Positions 46,745-59,700 are shown, counted from the first letter of the stretch. The stretch: 64,000 nt of DNA from Ricinus communis (GCF_019578655.1 NC_063265.1:4746501-4810500); one strand, 5' to 3'. Notes: a model not told the origin generated them from the letters alone. Translations and numbers: made by a program.

Positions 46745-48245
46745 TTTTTTTTGAAAGGAAATAACTTCATTAATTGGTCAAATAGAGTATAAAGAAGCAA
46801 CAAGGAGATCGGGAGGTTGAGGTCCTCAGACATCAAGATAGGGGATAGAAGCAGATGCTCTTGCTATCAAGCGAGCAGTCTGATTCACTGACCTTTTAGT
46901 GAACATACACAAAACATTTATGAAATTTTGAATAAGAAATCTGCTGTCATCTATAAGTAGGCTGAAATATGAACCAATGCTTTCTGAACTGTTAATCACC
47001 CTCACAACTTGTTAAACATCAGATTCATAGAAAATCTTTGTCAGCTGATGAGTTTTAATACAGTTTAGCGATTTTCTTATTCCTACCACTTCAGCAATTT
47101 GAGGTGTGACAATTTCAGAAAAAGGTTTTGACATAACTCCCAAAAAACAACCATTGTGGTCTCTAATCACACAGTCAATGCCAAACATATTTTGGTCTTG
47201 GAAGGTAGCAGCATCCACATTCAGTTTTAGCTAGCCATGAGAGGGCTTTATCCACCTAATCTAAGAGATGGCAGTTTGGGCAGAAGAGTTGATTTTTGCT
47301 GCATTCTTGCTCCTAGCGTCCTACCATTGATGGAGAAAATTTGTGACACCATTCATTAATGCTTCGGCTGATTAGAACTTGTTCTTCCAAACCACAACAT
47401 TTTTGTTGTTCCATAAGCCTCAGCAAACCATGCTAGCAGAAGCACACTCCTTAACTGAGAATCTGTCAAAAATAAAATACAGCCAGTCAAAAAATTAAGC
47501 ATAGTGACACGAACATATCCAACAGCAACTCTTAGCAAAGGAACAATCAACCAGAACATGCAAAATAGATTCCATCTTATGACCACACATAGGACATAGG
47601 GGAACAACATCTATGTGTTTGCTCAGCAACATATCCTTCGTAGGTAGACACTTCGATGTTGCGCTCCACATCATATGCTTCACTTTAGCTGGAATTTGAA
47701 GACTCTAAAGCTTTCGCCAAACTTTATGCTCCAAATGTTCTTGATTTAGAGGATGCAAGCTGTTTAAAAGCCTATATGCACTCCGAACATAATAAATTCC
47801 TTTTTCATCTTTCACCCAATACAAACTGTTAGTAGTATTCCTTAAGCTTAATGGGATGTTAAGGATCAGGTTCTTGTCACGATCATTGAAGATGCCATTA
47901 ATAAGCTGCATATTCCAACGAAGCTCCCATGTTTGCATAAAATCAACCTCTTTGAGATCCACATTCTTATCCTTTACCTCGGTAGTGATTTTCAGATTCA
48001 CATCACTAGGTAACCAGGCATCTTTGATCACAGAGATGTTTTCGCCATGCCCACTCTCCATCTGCAGCCTTCCTTCAAGATAGTCTAAGATGACAGGATA
48101 CTTCTCCAAACATAACTCAGATTGTGCCCCATCACGCTTCAAGAAAAGATCACCTTGGGTAATACCACGCTTTGAACAATCAAGTCATAAGAGAATTTTG
48201 ATTAGTACACAACTTCCATCTCAACTTCCCTAATAGAGCCATGTT
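46745..48245 (-). mobile_element. 5'-truncated LINE (L1-type) remnant
   Basis: A T-run at 46745-46752 marks the poly(A) end of the minus strand, next to AATTAATGAAGTTATTTCC, the same style of 3' end as the LINE at 29074. Coding pieces in ORF2 order run leftward from 48243 to 46826: the linker after reverse transcriptase, zf-RVT, then RNase H. The 5' end is cut where family L copy 4 begins. No target-site duplication was found. Confidence 0.82.
46826..48243 (-). pseudogene. LINE ORF2 C-terminal region (post-RT linker, zf-RVT, RNase H), broken
   Basis: The first piece (48243-47705) has MALLGKLRWKL followed by a frame change and then GHGENISVIKDAWLP, the usual linker motif of plant LINE ORF2. 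The second (47683-47495) is the zf-RVT zinc-finger region, with MWSATSKCLPTKD, C..CGHKMESILHVLVDCSFA. The third (47218-46826) is RNase H, with GIDCVIRDHNG and the tail SVNQTARLIARASAS. It is interrupted by a TAA just after FYESDV. At least one frameshift and stops separate the pieces. It is non-functional. Confidence 0.85.
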
Positions 48246-48289
48246 AAAGTCATGAATATATATATAAGTGTAGTGTATTTAAATGGGAG

Positions 48290-50746
48290 ATGTTTTATAA
48301 CATAAATTAAGGTGAGAGACTAGAAAGAAATTTTATAAAAAAAAAAAAGAAGTTGGGATATATGCACCCACCCCCCCGACACCCCCCCCTCCTTTCCCTT
48401 CTTCCTTTCACCACCATAACCACCACAGCCACCAGCCCTCCCCTTTCTCTTCCTCTCCTTCCAGCCGGCGTCGCCATTCCCCCTTCCCCATCGCCGGAAA
48501 ACGCTACAACAAGAGGAGGAGGCGTCAATCTCCGCTGGCACCGCAAGAACCACCTTCTGCCATCGTCCCTTTACAAATCCGACGTTGGATTTGAGTACCT
48601 CACCCTCCGACAGCTAAGTTCAGCCCCTTCTCCGCCCATTATCCTTGCCAACAGCCTTGGTGGAGCCTCACCGGAGCAGCGTCATCCCAGCATTGATCTA
48701 GCACTTTTCGACAAGTTTTGGGCAGTGATTTTTGCATATTCGGACTCCACACAACTCAATCTTCGTGTAGGCACCTACAGATTCAAATTCCGACACTATT
48801 GACTATGCCAGCTTTCGAACTCTAGTGTTATCCGGACATTCAAAATTTTAAATTTTTGACTTGGTATAATTTATTTAGATTTAAAAATTATTAGAAAATA
48901 TTTGGTACATTAATTATTGATTATAAATAAATAATTAATTTAATTTAATTAATTAGTAGCTTGATTATAGAAATATTGTGGATTAATTATAGTGGTTATT
49001 ATTATTTGGTTTTGTAAAATTGTGGTTATGAGCAATTAAATTAAAATGCAAAAAAATTATTTGCGCGTTGAATTGTGAAATGATATTTATTACCAAATTG
49101 TTAATTATTATATTGTGAACTGGGTTGTATTGCAATGTCGGGGAAAATAATTCAGTTATGGGTGACCTGACTCCTGTTAAATAATTGGAGAATATTAGAA
49201 TTGTTTTCTTAGTAGGTTTTGAACCCGTCTTGTAGGGGGTAAATGTCAATATTTTAGGGGAAGTTCTGCCAAATTTTCAGTAGAATTTCCTTGTCGAAAT
49301 TCTTAAACAGTCAATTTTAAGAGTCTAAGCCTAGAGTTGTTTACTAAATATTTTATTTTTATTAATTGCATTATTCCCGTGAATAAATAACTCGTCGATT
49401 CAGCTCGCTCCACCCGAGGCGTAGGAGCAAAGCAAAGGAATCATCAGAACTGTGAGGTAAATTCATATAATCTCTATATATGCCAGCAAAACAAGGGAGT
49501 CATCAAAACTGTGAGGTAAATTCATATCAGCAAAATAAGGGAGTTATCAAAAGTGTGAGGTAAATTCATATAATCTCTATATATGTCCAAAGTTAATGCA
49601 ACATTTCAATTAATAATTATTACGAATATTCTTATTATTATTATCATTATTAACTTATTTTCGTTATTATGGATATTGTCTGAAATTTTTTATTATTTAT
49701 CATATAATTAATTAATTGTTGATTTAATTATTTATTTATCTATCATTCATTTAATTATTGTTTGACCATCATAAATTCAATTATTGTTATTATAGCAATG
49801 CATATCTCATCTAGATTTTATGCCTGCAATACTCCATGCTGTTTAATTTAAATACTTAATGTTATGATTGTATTATGACACGGGATGAGACGACAGTAGA
49901 ACATGTTATCTGATGGGTTGCATCAGGATCGCGTGCGCACCGGTATAAATCAGAGATACGTAATAAGGAAATATTTTTGTGATGTACTGTGGTCGAATAT
50001 AACTCTCTGGGCTATGGAAATTTGGTTGCCGGAGCAAAAATTTCTAGTCGAGCGTTGCTCTCTGGGCACCGACTACATTAGAAATTAAGTGTCCAGGCTG
50101 TGTTTAAGGACCCTGGTTGAGCTTTGCTTTTTGGGCGCCAGTCTTATTGGAATAAAAGAGCCAATTGGCTAATAATATTGGAGTCTAGGATTCTGCTGAA
50201 GTACTTATTTCATACATGCTAAATAGTATTTTTTTTTAAATATGATATGGCACGCATTTTAATATAATATAATGATTTATTTTGATAAAATAAATATTTT
50301 ACCGAAATTGTTGTATTTACTTGGATTATATAATTTTAATTCATTTTCGAGACCGACAGTATCAATTTAAATTTTTCAAGCGATAACTAAGTTCTCCGTC
50401 ATCTTTCTCTTGACAGTCCGACTTTCTTCTCCTTCAGGCCTATTGTAAATAATTAATTTTTTTGCATTTCAAATTATTTAAAAATCTAGACTTCCTGCAA
50501 TAAGGGTTCTGAAACTTAATATTTCATTTCGGTCTGTTAAAATTATGAAAAATTATTAAGTCTTCTGCTGATAGATTAATTTAATTATATTATGATTACG
50601 TGAATGAATTGTTGGTATATATGAGTAGCATGCATATATGTGTATTGTCTAACTTATTATTTAGTTAGGCTTGCTATGGGTTTCGGTAGCCTTATGCCTG
50701 CTCATTTCCTAGCGCTGGTCAAAGGCCCATAGATTGAATCGTGACA
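48290..50746 (+). mobile_element. solo-LTR-like repeat, family L copy 4 (left end missing)
   Basis: Same orientation as copy 2. It has the GC-rich segment with long C-runs (48365-48590), the conserved block (AACCCGTCTTGTAGGGGGTA, 49220-49240, through AGGGGAAGTTCTGCC), tandem units (49985-50170) and an end reading TGAATCGTGACA. The left end is lost at the junction with the LINE. No target-site duplication can be tested. The 149-codon frame at 48353-48802 is a by-product of the GC-rich segment. Confidence 0.72.
49985..50170 (+). repeat. tandem units inside family L copy 4
   Basis: About three degraded units with AGTCGAGCGTTGCTCTCTGG and GGTTGAGCTTTGCTTTTTGG, fewer than in copies 1 and 2. Confidence 0.7.
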
Positions 50747-51051
50747 ATCTCTACTGTAAAAAGATGAAAGCAAATAAATAAAGAAAAATCACTATTAAAA
50801 AAATACTTGCACATTTATATATATATTGATCTTAAATTAAAAAAAAAAAAGGAGTATTATAAAATTCAATCATCCAGCTGCATGTATTAAATGATCCAAA
50901 TCCACGTTACTACTTTGTACTTTTAAGTCCATGATATAATTTGCCTCTAGCAACTGCCTGGATATAAAATGTTTGTGAGAAAAATCTAATGGGAAAAACC
51001 TCATAGACAGAAAAAAAAAGTGCAATCCAATTTTGGTAATAATGAGCTAAA
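50747..51051. other. short AT-rich spacer
   Basis: Nothing recognised between family L copy 4 and the next LINE. Confidence 0.5.
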
Positions 51052-52124
51052 TAATTAGCCCTCTATTTTTTGGTAACAAACAGAGACCAATCCTCAAAGC
51101 TTAACAAGCTATTAAATCTAGAAAAGCAAGCACCATGTATATTCGAATTAATTTATTCAAGCAAACTAGACGAAGCATCATCCAAGTAGTGAAATCCCAA
51201 TGAGTATTTAGCAGCATAGGAGGCCAAAAAGTCAGCAGCATGATTTGCTTCTCAATAAATATGATGAACTTATACTTCCTAATCTTGCTGTATTAATGCT
51301 TTGATTTATGCTACAAGTGCTGCATTAGCATGACATTGAGGATTCGCCTCCATCACTAGTTGAACCACAACCCTGCTATCTATCTCTGGAATAACTCAAC
51401 GCAATCCTTCATTCCAACACATAACTAGCCCCTGATATAATCCCCTCAATTCAACTCGTATAATAGTGCAATATCTAATGTTCATTACAAACCCACAAAA
51501 CCATCGTCCAGTACAATCTCGAATTAACCCCCCTGTAAAGGCAGCTCCATTACTAACCTTATATGCTCCGTCAGAGCTTAGCTTGAACCATCCCGTCATT
51601 GGTGGCTTCCAACCAATTAATGGCTCCTCTTATTTCCTATCCAATAGTAAGGACACACTCTCTTTCATGAGCCATGAGCATCTTAGTTACTCGAGTTATT
51701 ATATCATTGACAATCCTATCCAAACTCTAGTGAGTATTGCCAAAGAGGTTACCATTTCAAACCGCCCACAATCTCTAATAAGTTACACCAAATAAGCATT
51801 TCCACTCTATATTTGACATAGCGACTTGTTTCTTATGCAGATTCAACATAATCCATTGCTGCAAAGGAAGATAAACAAAATCTGCATAAGAATCCAGAGG
51901 AATAAGGAGAGACCAAACCTGTCTTGAGATTGGGCAATCTCTCAAAGCATGCAGCAGTGTTACCGATTCTCTTTTACATCTATCACGAAGTATAAAATCA
52001 GTTAAATGTCTTCTGCCTCTCTCCACATTCGTAACAAGACCGTCTTGAATAGCCAACCATAAAAACATCCGGATCCTTTGTGGTCCCTCCCAATGCCATA
52101 TTACCTTCCAGCTAATTAGCCCTC
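51052..52124 (-). mobile_element. 5'-truncated LINE with 12-bp target-site duplication
   Basis: The 12-mer TAATTAGCCCTC lies at both ends (51052-51063 and 52113-52124). The body is 51064-52112. A T-run at 51066-51071 is the poly(A) tail on the minus strand. The inserted part begins at the zf-RVT region of ORF2 and continues into RNase H. Confidence 0.85.
51150..52112 (-). pseudogene. LINE ORF2 end: zf-RVT and RNase H, broken
   Basis: The zf-RVT part (52112-51775) reads WKVIWHWEGPQRIRMFLWLA at its start, then a conserved Cys-rich segment LLHALRDCP. The open frame extends seven or eight codons into flanking DNA. The RNase H part (51599-51396) has WFKLSSDGAYK and GGLIRDCTGRWFCGF, and a tail EANHAADFLASYAA in another piece further left. 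Stops and frame changes separate the parts. Confidence 0.85.
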
Positions 52125-52588
52125 CTTTTAATTGCATGAAAGAATTTCGTTGTTAAGAACCAATCCACTATGAAGCAACTTTAAGTTCATAAAAAAGAAA
52201 ATCCTGGCACCCATTCGATTTTGAAAGTTCTATTTTCCTGTTTTTACCTTTATGTTTAGCAAAGTAAATGGATGAATTTAAGGCGCACCACAAGGTGGAA
52301 ATAAGTATGCACTGCTGCGAAAAGACAACAAATGGCCCTATTTATTGGTTCTTCTTTTTAAAGAAAAAAAGGTTGGTGAAACGTAAACCATTAATTTTTT
52401 TTTATAATTTTGACAAATATGAAACTAGAACTCAAATCTTCAAATTAACCATAAGATAACTTACCCAGAACTTTAAGATTCCTTATTGGGAATAGGGACT
52501 AACCTGGAGAACAAATGGTGATCTAGAAGAAGTTGTTGCATGTGCGAGGCTTTGGGATTTTCAATTGGATATTAATAATGCATACTCT
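52125..52588. other. spacer, nothing recognised
   Basis: A 63-codon low-complexity frame at 52268-52459 has no domain. Confidence 0.5.
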
Positions 52589-53000
52589 TGTTGTTAATTA
52601 AAATGGATTGTAATTGTGATTTGTTTGGTAACACTAGTTTAATTTATATGCTAAGGGTGGGTATATAGATGATGCCTTGAAGATACTTGATTTTATTCCT
52701 GAAAACAATATTGTGTGCCTTAGACTGCTATTATAAGTGGGTATGTAGGTGTTGGTAAGTGCAGGGAGACTATTAATTTGTTTCGTAGGATGTTAAGATG
52801 CGTTTGAGGTCTGATAGTTTTACGATTATCCAAATGTTGAAATCAAGGATTTAGATAGACAGGTATATCTAAGAATATGTTTGATGCCGCGTCTTTGGTG
52901 GATTTGTATGCCAAGAAGCTTTGGAACTTTTTCTTTAGGATGTTGAGTGCGAGTCTGAAACCGGATTATTATGCCATAGTAATGAAAGGAGATAGAAAGA
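52589..53000 (+). pseudogene. PPR protein pseudogene fragment
   Basis: In the plus strand, AKGGYIDDALKILDFIPENN (about 52648-52709) is followed, after a frame change, by SGYVGVGKCRETINLFRRML (about 52735-52795). These are one complete pentatricopeptide-repeat unit and part of the next in the style of plant organelle RNA-editing PPR proteins. Further pieces (a LVDLYAKK-like string near 52897-52920, and RMLSASLKPD near 52937-52966) continue the pattern. Stops and frame changes are frequent and no full gene surrounds it. PPR proteins bind organellar RNA; this copy is dead. Confidence 0.7.
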
Positions 53001-53159
53001 GTGGTACCGATAAGGAAGAAGAAAGAAAATATATCTTTCTTTTCTAATTTAATACTTTAAAAATAATAAAATAAATTATTACAATTTATTTTATTTTATT
53101 AGTAGGATCCATTTTTGAGACATATCAACATATGTTACCATAAATTAGTCGCAAAAAAC

Positions 53160-53370
53160 TCATTTAAGCTTCTGAATTTTTCAATTTTATTCTTATACAT
53201 ATGTTTTAAATTTTTATTTATTCTATTGAACTATTGTATTTTTATTTTTGTTTTGATCAAGGACTATTAGGTCCTTAATAAAATCAAAAGTAAAAGTACA
53301 AAAATTCAATAAAAAAAATAAAATAAAAATTAGAGGACTTAATAAAATAAAACAAAGAAGTTTAAGAGAT
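53160..53370. mobile_element. hairpin MITE-like element upstream of GCP2
   Basis: The two halves are reverse complements around 53267 (AAGGAC at 53259-53264 against GTCCTT at 53271-53276). The outer strings TTAAGCTTC (53164-53172) and GAAGTTTAA (53357-53365) pair with one mismatch. About 210 bp, no coding capacity. The ends and the target-site duplication are not certain. Confidence 0.6.
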
Positions 53371-53496
53371 TAAAAATGCAATTTGCCTAAGTCAATACCG
53401 TTAAAAGTTCCCATAAAAAGAGGGCTTAAATTCAAGATTTTACCAGTTTAAGGGCTTATTTGCACCAAAAACAATTAAAATGCTAATATGCTCTTC

Positions 53497-53504
53497 GCGC
53501 CAAA
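53497..53504 (-). promoter_or_regulatory. E2F-type binding site upstream of GCP2
   Basis: GCGCCAAA on the plus strand, TTTGGCGC on the minus strand, fits the E2F consensus TTTSSCGC. It lies about 240 bp before the GCP2 start codon. E2F sites drive G1/S-phase expression in plants, which suits a microtubule-nucleation gene. Binding is inferred. Confidence 0.5.
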
Positions 53505-53739
53505 TACTAGGGGGCAAAGTTGCACCTTTTCTCTTCCGTTTTGTCGTTTCTACTTGATGTGCCGTTTCTTAAAGTAATTGTCGTATGCGTCATTCGTAGT
53601 CGTTTTTATTTTGCTTTAATTCTGTTGTTATAATGGATACGAAGGGGGAAACTGGACAAAAATTGAAAAAACAGTAGTAAGAATAAAGTAAAACCAAAAT
53701 CCACTCCTGGTTTGAGTTTGAACAGAATTGAGAATACAT

Positions 53740-56700
53740 ATGGAAACAGCAGTAGCAGCACCCAGTTGTCCTTCGACTCCTCGTTGGAATGTGGAGAGGC
53801 CTTTCCTCACTGGCCGTTTCCGTCAGGTCTCTTCTTTCTTTCTTCCTTTCTTTTTAGGTTTCAATCAATCAGATTCATAGATCACTGAACACTCTCTCTT
53901 TAGATTTCAGTTCTAGAAGAATTACTGTATTCTTTTGAATTGCATCTTTTCCACAACTAATTACAATTGAGTTATAATGCTGCATAAATATAATAAAATT
54001 AGATACTTTAGTAGTTTTCAATATCACAAAGTAGTGAACTTTATGATAATTGATTCACTTAGGAAACAAAAGCAACCTCAAGGCTTACTGATTCCAAGGG
54101 ATTCTCCTTTAGGTATGGATGCTTGCTCTTCATTTCCTTCCCCTTGCTTTTTTCTTCTATTTAAATAATAATTTTTATTGTGCATTTAAGCAGCACCCCT
54201 GGACTGGACAAGGCCATTGGCTGTTATGATGCTGCAGTGCAGGTATGTTTCTCTCAACTTCTTAACTTTTTGGTGTCTGGGTATAAAGTAAAATGTGTTT
54301 GTTTAAGAAACTGAAATTTTCTCATATAGACGAAGCCCGCTGCTTGATAATTGTATAAGCATTTTACTTTTCGCATCAAAACCAAATATAATATTTTTAT
54401 GCAATAGGATTGCTTAAAAATACAATTGCTTCAAAGACTAACACACTCAGGCTGAAATATGCAATATCTCATATCGTTTGTTTTCACTACTTGGCACTTA
54501 AATTGTTGTGAATCTCTATAGAGAAACCATACTTTGGGTTCATACCATAGGGTTTTTCTCTCTGGAAATTTCCTATGTGTTAATAGTTGATAGTTTTCTT
54601 CTGCTTGTAAATAGGAACTTATTGTCATCGATGATCTCATGTCTGCTTTGGTTGGAATTGAAGGACGATATATTTCAATTAAAAGAGTCCATGGAAAGGA
54701 GGATGATATTACTTTCCAGCTTGATGCTTCAATGGATTTGGCACTCCAGGTATCTATAATTTGTTACTCTTTCAATCTGACAGCAAATTAGAGCTTTCCT
54801 AGTTTCCCTTTTTTGTCATTATATGCTGGTTTAGTTGGTTTAATTGTTTTTGTTGTTTGTTGTTTTATTGCTCTGCTGATTGAAAGCATGAGCAGATGAA
54901 ATGATGTTTAGCATTATATTGGGTCTGGTTTCAGTCAGTTTGAAAGAGGATATAGTTGAGGAATTCTTTTCCTTGAGAATAGGTGCAGCTGAAAAGCCAC
55001 AGTTGAAGTTTTTGAATTTGATTTCATGGCACTGGGGATACATTTCATTTCTAGATTTTGATTTTGAACATTTAGATATGTACATATGCTTGTAAATTTA
55101 TATTTTTAAATTTACATATTCTGAAGTGTACTCTTGAACCAATGGTATTATTGTTTTTCCTTTAAGAATTTAAAAAATGAATTTATGTATCTCAAAGAAT
55201 TTAACTGATTCATGATTATATCAGAAGTTGCCTTTTAAAATTGTTGAACTGATAATATTTCAGGAATTGGCTAAACGGATGTTTCCATTATGTGAGAGCT
55301 ATCTGTTGATTGACCAGTTTATTGAGTCAAGGTCACAATTCAAGAATGGTGTAGTGAATCATGCCTTTGCTGCTGCACTCAGGGCACTGCTTCTAGTATG
55401 TTCTCTCTGCCATAAGCCATGTGATTAAACTCATGTTATATTGCTGCTGTTACATGTTTGTATTGATTTTATTGGTTATTGGAGTAATTGATGCTCCTAT
55501 TGGATCCACTTGCTTTTGTTTCATTCTGTTATAAGTAGAGCATCTGCTCCTACCAATGTGGACTTTCTTACCAATTGAAGGAGAAAATGTGGGACCTCAG
55601 TTAGGTGCTGCTTGTATTAGCCACTAAATCTGTACTTTATAGGATCATAATTTTAGGAATTGCATAGAAAATAAAAAGACTGCCTCCATGGAGTCAAGAT
55701 AGGAAAAGAATTTTGGAATTGGAGATCAAATAGGCTAACAAGCAAAACTAGGAGGGAAAAGGAACCCTGAAACTCTTGATTTGAATACTTTATGTTTCCG
55801 TGTGAACATCTTTATTCCTGTCATTAAAAAATAATTTCAATTGTTACCCCTAAAACTTTCACTTCTCTAATTCTAATAGAGCCTGCCACCCTTTTATTTA
55901 GCATCATAATATATTCTGTAACCAGTAATTGAATAAAACATCCTACGCGGGTAGCCTGGAAAGCATGTGCTTCTTGTATCACACTGGTTAGGCTATAGCT
56001 ATGCTATTTAGCATAAAACTTGAAATTCCATGAGTTTTCCTAACGGCTATTTTGGAGTAGTTCAAAGCTCACTCTTTTCGCACTAGTATGTATGTTTTTC
56101 CTTAAATGAATTCTTTCCTAATTGAATATCACTGGGGCATCTTTATCAGGATTATCAGGCCATGGTGGCACAGCTTGAACACCAATTTCGACTTGGAAGG
56201 CTTTCCATACAAGGATTGTGGTTTTACTGTCAGGTTTGATTTTGTCTTATACCTACAAGTATGATTTAGTGGATGCTTTCTCAATAGGTTTTCCATGTTG
56301 CAATGCAGCCTATGATGAGTTCCATGCAAGCGTTATCCATTGTGCTAAAGAAGGCTTCAGCAAATAATTTTACAGGTTCTGCTGTCCTTAATCTTCTGCA
56401 GAGCCAGGTAAAATGTCGTATCTGAGCTGTTAATAGTGTGGTCCTCTTTGTCAGTTGAACTTTCCCTATAGTTCATATCTGCTGTTAGTAACATGGCTTA
56501 TGCTACATCCAGGCTAAGGCCATGGCTGGTGATAATGCAGTGAGGTCATTGCTAGAGAAGATGACTCAAAGTGCAAGCAATGCATACCTCGGCATATTAG
56601 AGAGGTAAAATAGTGCAATCGTGTTGCTCAACTTTTTATTTTTTGTTGAAATTCATGATGCCTTCTTACATCATGCTTTTATAGGATTTCTGGCAATGGA

Positions 56701-59700
56701 AATTTATAAATTGATAAGTGGAAGTTGTTTGTTATAACTTTTTGTTGGAAATAAGACACGCTACATTATCAGATTTTTTCACATATTTGAATACTTACAG
56801 TTTTGAGCATCCTTTTCTGTTCTCTCTTTTCATTTGGCAGCATATTTCTACAGTTACTTTGATTTTCTTTCACATGAAAATGAAACATATTGGTAGGTGG
56901 GTGTATGAAGGAGTCATTGATGATCCTTACAGTGAATTTTTTATTGCTGAGAACAAATCTCTTCAAAAGGTACATTGATTTGTTTCCAATGATGGGTGTT
57001 TCAAATTTGCTCAAGATGCTTACAGTTTTCATTTTATAGGAGAGCCTTACACAGGATTATGATGCTAAGTATTGGAGCCACCGTTACAGCCTTAAAGAAG
57101 GAATTCCTAGCTTCCTTGCAAATATTGCTGGAACAATTTTGACCACAGGAAAATACTTAAATGTTATGAGAGAATGTGGGCACAACGTTCAGGTTATCTT
57201 ATGGATATGGCCGTGCTATATGGTCTATTACTTTTGTTTAAAGAAAGGAAAAAACTCTTCTTGTGCTGATCTTTATTTTCCATGGATTTAATTATTATTT
57301 ATAGGTTCCTTCCTCAGAAATTTCCAAATTGATAAGCTTTGGCTCGAACCATCATTATCTTGAATGTATAAAAGCCGCTTATGATTTCGCCAGCAGTGAG
57401 CTCTTAGATCTCATTAAAGAAAAGGTAAGCATTAGTTTGTCTCACTAACTAATTTCCATGCTTACCTCTTCAGTGCTATTTTAGTTTACTCATATAGTTA
57501 TCCTGGAAATTGCTTTTTGTTGTGCCTAATTTCTAAGACAAATTGATATTCTTATGCTGCAGTATGACCTAACGGGAAAGCTGCGTTCTGTAAAACACTA
57601 TCTTCTTCTTGATCAGGTACTTCTGCTTCTATATCAGTGAATTTGGAAGTTTAAAATTTGCTTAAGATGTATTTGGCATTGTTTAGGAAATTTTTCTTGG
57701 GATATGGAAAGGCCAATTGCTTTTATTTTTTGGTAGAGTTCGTTTATAACTTAATTAAATTATTTAATTCAGGGTGACTTCTTGGTTCATTTCATGGATA
57801 TAGCTCGAGAGGAGCTCACCAAAAGGCTTGATGAGATTTCAGTGGAGAAGCTGCAGGTTGCATTTTCTATTTTTATCCAAAATGAAAAACAACCAGAAGA
57901 AATTTTTGATGCTCACGATAACTTTCTGAAAGTGTTCTTTTATTCTCTAGTCCCTATTGGACCTTGCTTTGCGTACCACTGCAGCTGCAGCAGATCCATG
58001 TCATGAGGACTTGACATGTTGTGTGGTAAGCAACTTTTGTTCCTTTTGCTTTTATGATGTGAAGGAAGTATATTTAAATTTACAATAATTTATATCTTAA
58101 GCTTTTGATTTCAGGAAAGATCTTCTCTGCTTAAAACACTGGGCGTGCTGAAAGATCTCGAAACAAGGGTTGTTTCTGATAGTAAGGATATGGAGGAGCC
58201 AATTAGCATTACTGGTCTTGATACATTTTCTTTGAGTTACAAGGTAGTTCTCTCACATAAACTTGAATATTTTCTTTTGTCTTTTGTTTTCCTTAATGGA
58301 CATTATAAAAGTCTTGAACTTGCATCCACATGAGTGCATTTTCCAAGTCTTGGGAGCAGCTTCTTAGTTGAAAAAATGCTATAAAGTTGTATCATCTGTG
58401 ACTGTGACTGCCTCAGTACCATTCTTTGGTAGGACTATAATTTGAAATATGGTTTGGCCTTGTAACATTGTTAAGGTTGGATATTCATCTTTTCCTATCG
58501 TCAGTATTTAACTATTTTAAATCACTCCATAGCATAATTTTGAATTTCTGATTTAAAATCTATTGCTGTTAGGAAATACTCATAAATGAATCTTTGGTAT
58601 GTGTCTCAGGTGCAATGGCCATTATCTATCGTTATTTCGAGAAAAGCCTTAACAAAATACCAGTTAATTTTCCGCTTTCTATTCTGCTGCAAACATGTGG
58701 ACCGCCAGCTGTGCGGGGCTTGGCAAGTGCACCAAGTATGGCTAGAAGCATATCAGTTGTAATTTTACTTGCTGTTCTTTCTGATTCTTAACCAGTTGCT
58801 ATATGCTTTTGCAGGGAGTTCGAGCGCTTACCATGCGTGGAACTGCTATCCCTAGATCTGCTCTTCTATGTCGCAGCATGCTGAAATTCATCAATAGTCT
58901 TTTACACTATCTAACATTTGAGGCAGGTTTTATATCATCAGCTTTCATTATAAACATTATTTTGTCAGGATTTTCCCATACAATTTATTTAGTAACTAAT
59001 ATGATTTTACTACCAAGTCTCCAACCTTATATCTTTGGATTCAATACCTAGTTGTATGACACAAAGTTGTGCTTGATTGCTACTTGAAAAACTCAACAAC
59101 TGATGTCAAGTAATTTGGGTGGGAAGCTGAGAAGGATTTTCTTTTTTCTTTCGATTGTTACTATGAATTCTAATAGGAGAAGAATATTGAAATCTACATT
59201 GTAGTTTCTGATCTGCCAGAAAGGTATCAAGAATGTTGAAGTTGAAGGTAAAGTTTAAAGCTTTGTTAGCAAGGGAAAAGAGCAAGAAGGACAAATTATT
59301 ACATAGTTTAGCTTTCATCTTGGATTCTACCTTTATCGATCCCTGTTCAATTTTAAATTTTTGTGGAATTTTGAGGATCTAGTTAGCTTGTGTTGCTTGA
59401 CAAAAACTGCACTTGTTTCAGGTTATTGAACCTAATTGGCATATGATGTATAATAGACTACAGACTGCAAAAAGTATAGACGAGGTACATCACCTGCAGC
59501 TTTTTGAATATAGGTTGATGCACAATATTTAAGCAACTGTTCTCTGAGAAGTTATTTTTGATAGAGCTGTTGCATTTTACTTGGTGCCCGTGGTCTTGAT
59601 ACTTCTCTAAATGTCTAGCTTTTTCTTTCTGGAACAGGTTATCCAGTATCATGATATGTTCCTTGATAAATGTCTCAGAGAATGTTTGCTTCTTTCACCT

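Noticed and set aside
48353..48802. 149-codon Pro-rich frame
   Set aside because: Lies in the GC-rich segment of family L copy 4 with C-homopolymers. No domain, and the frame is not shared with copy 2.
55228..55428. 66-codon frame as a separate small gene
   Set aside because: It is GCP2 exon 5 plus intron read-through; likewise many short frames between 53.9 and 60.3 kb are exon pieces of GCP2.
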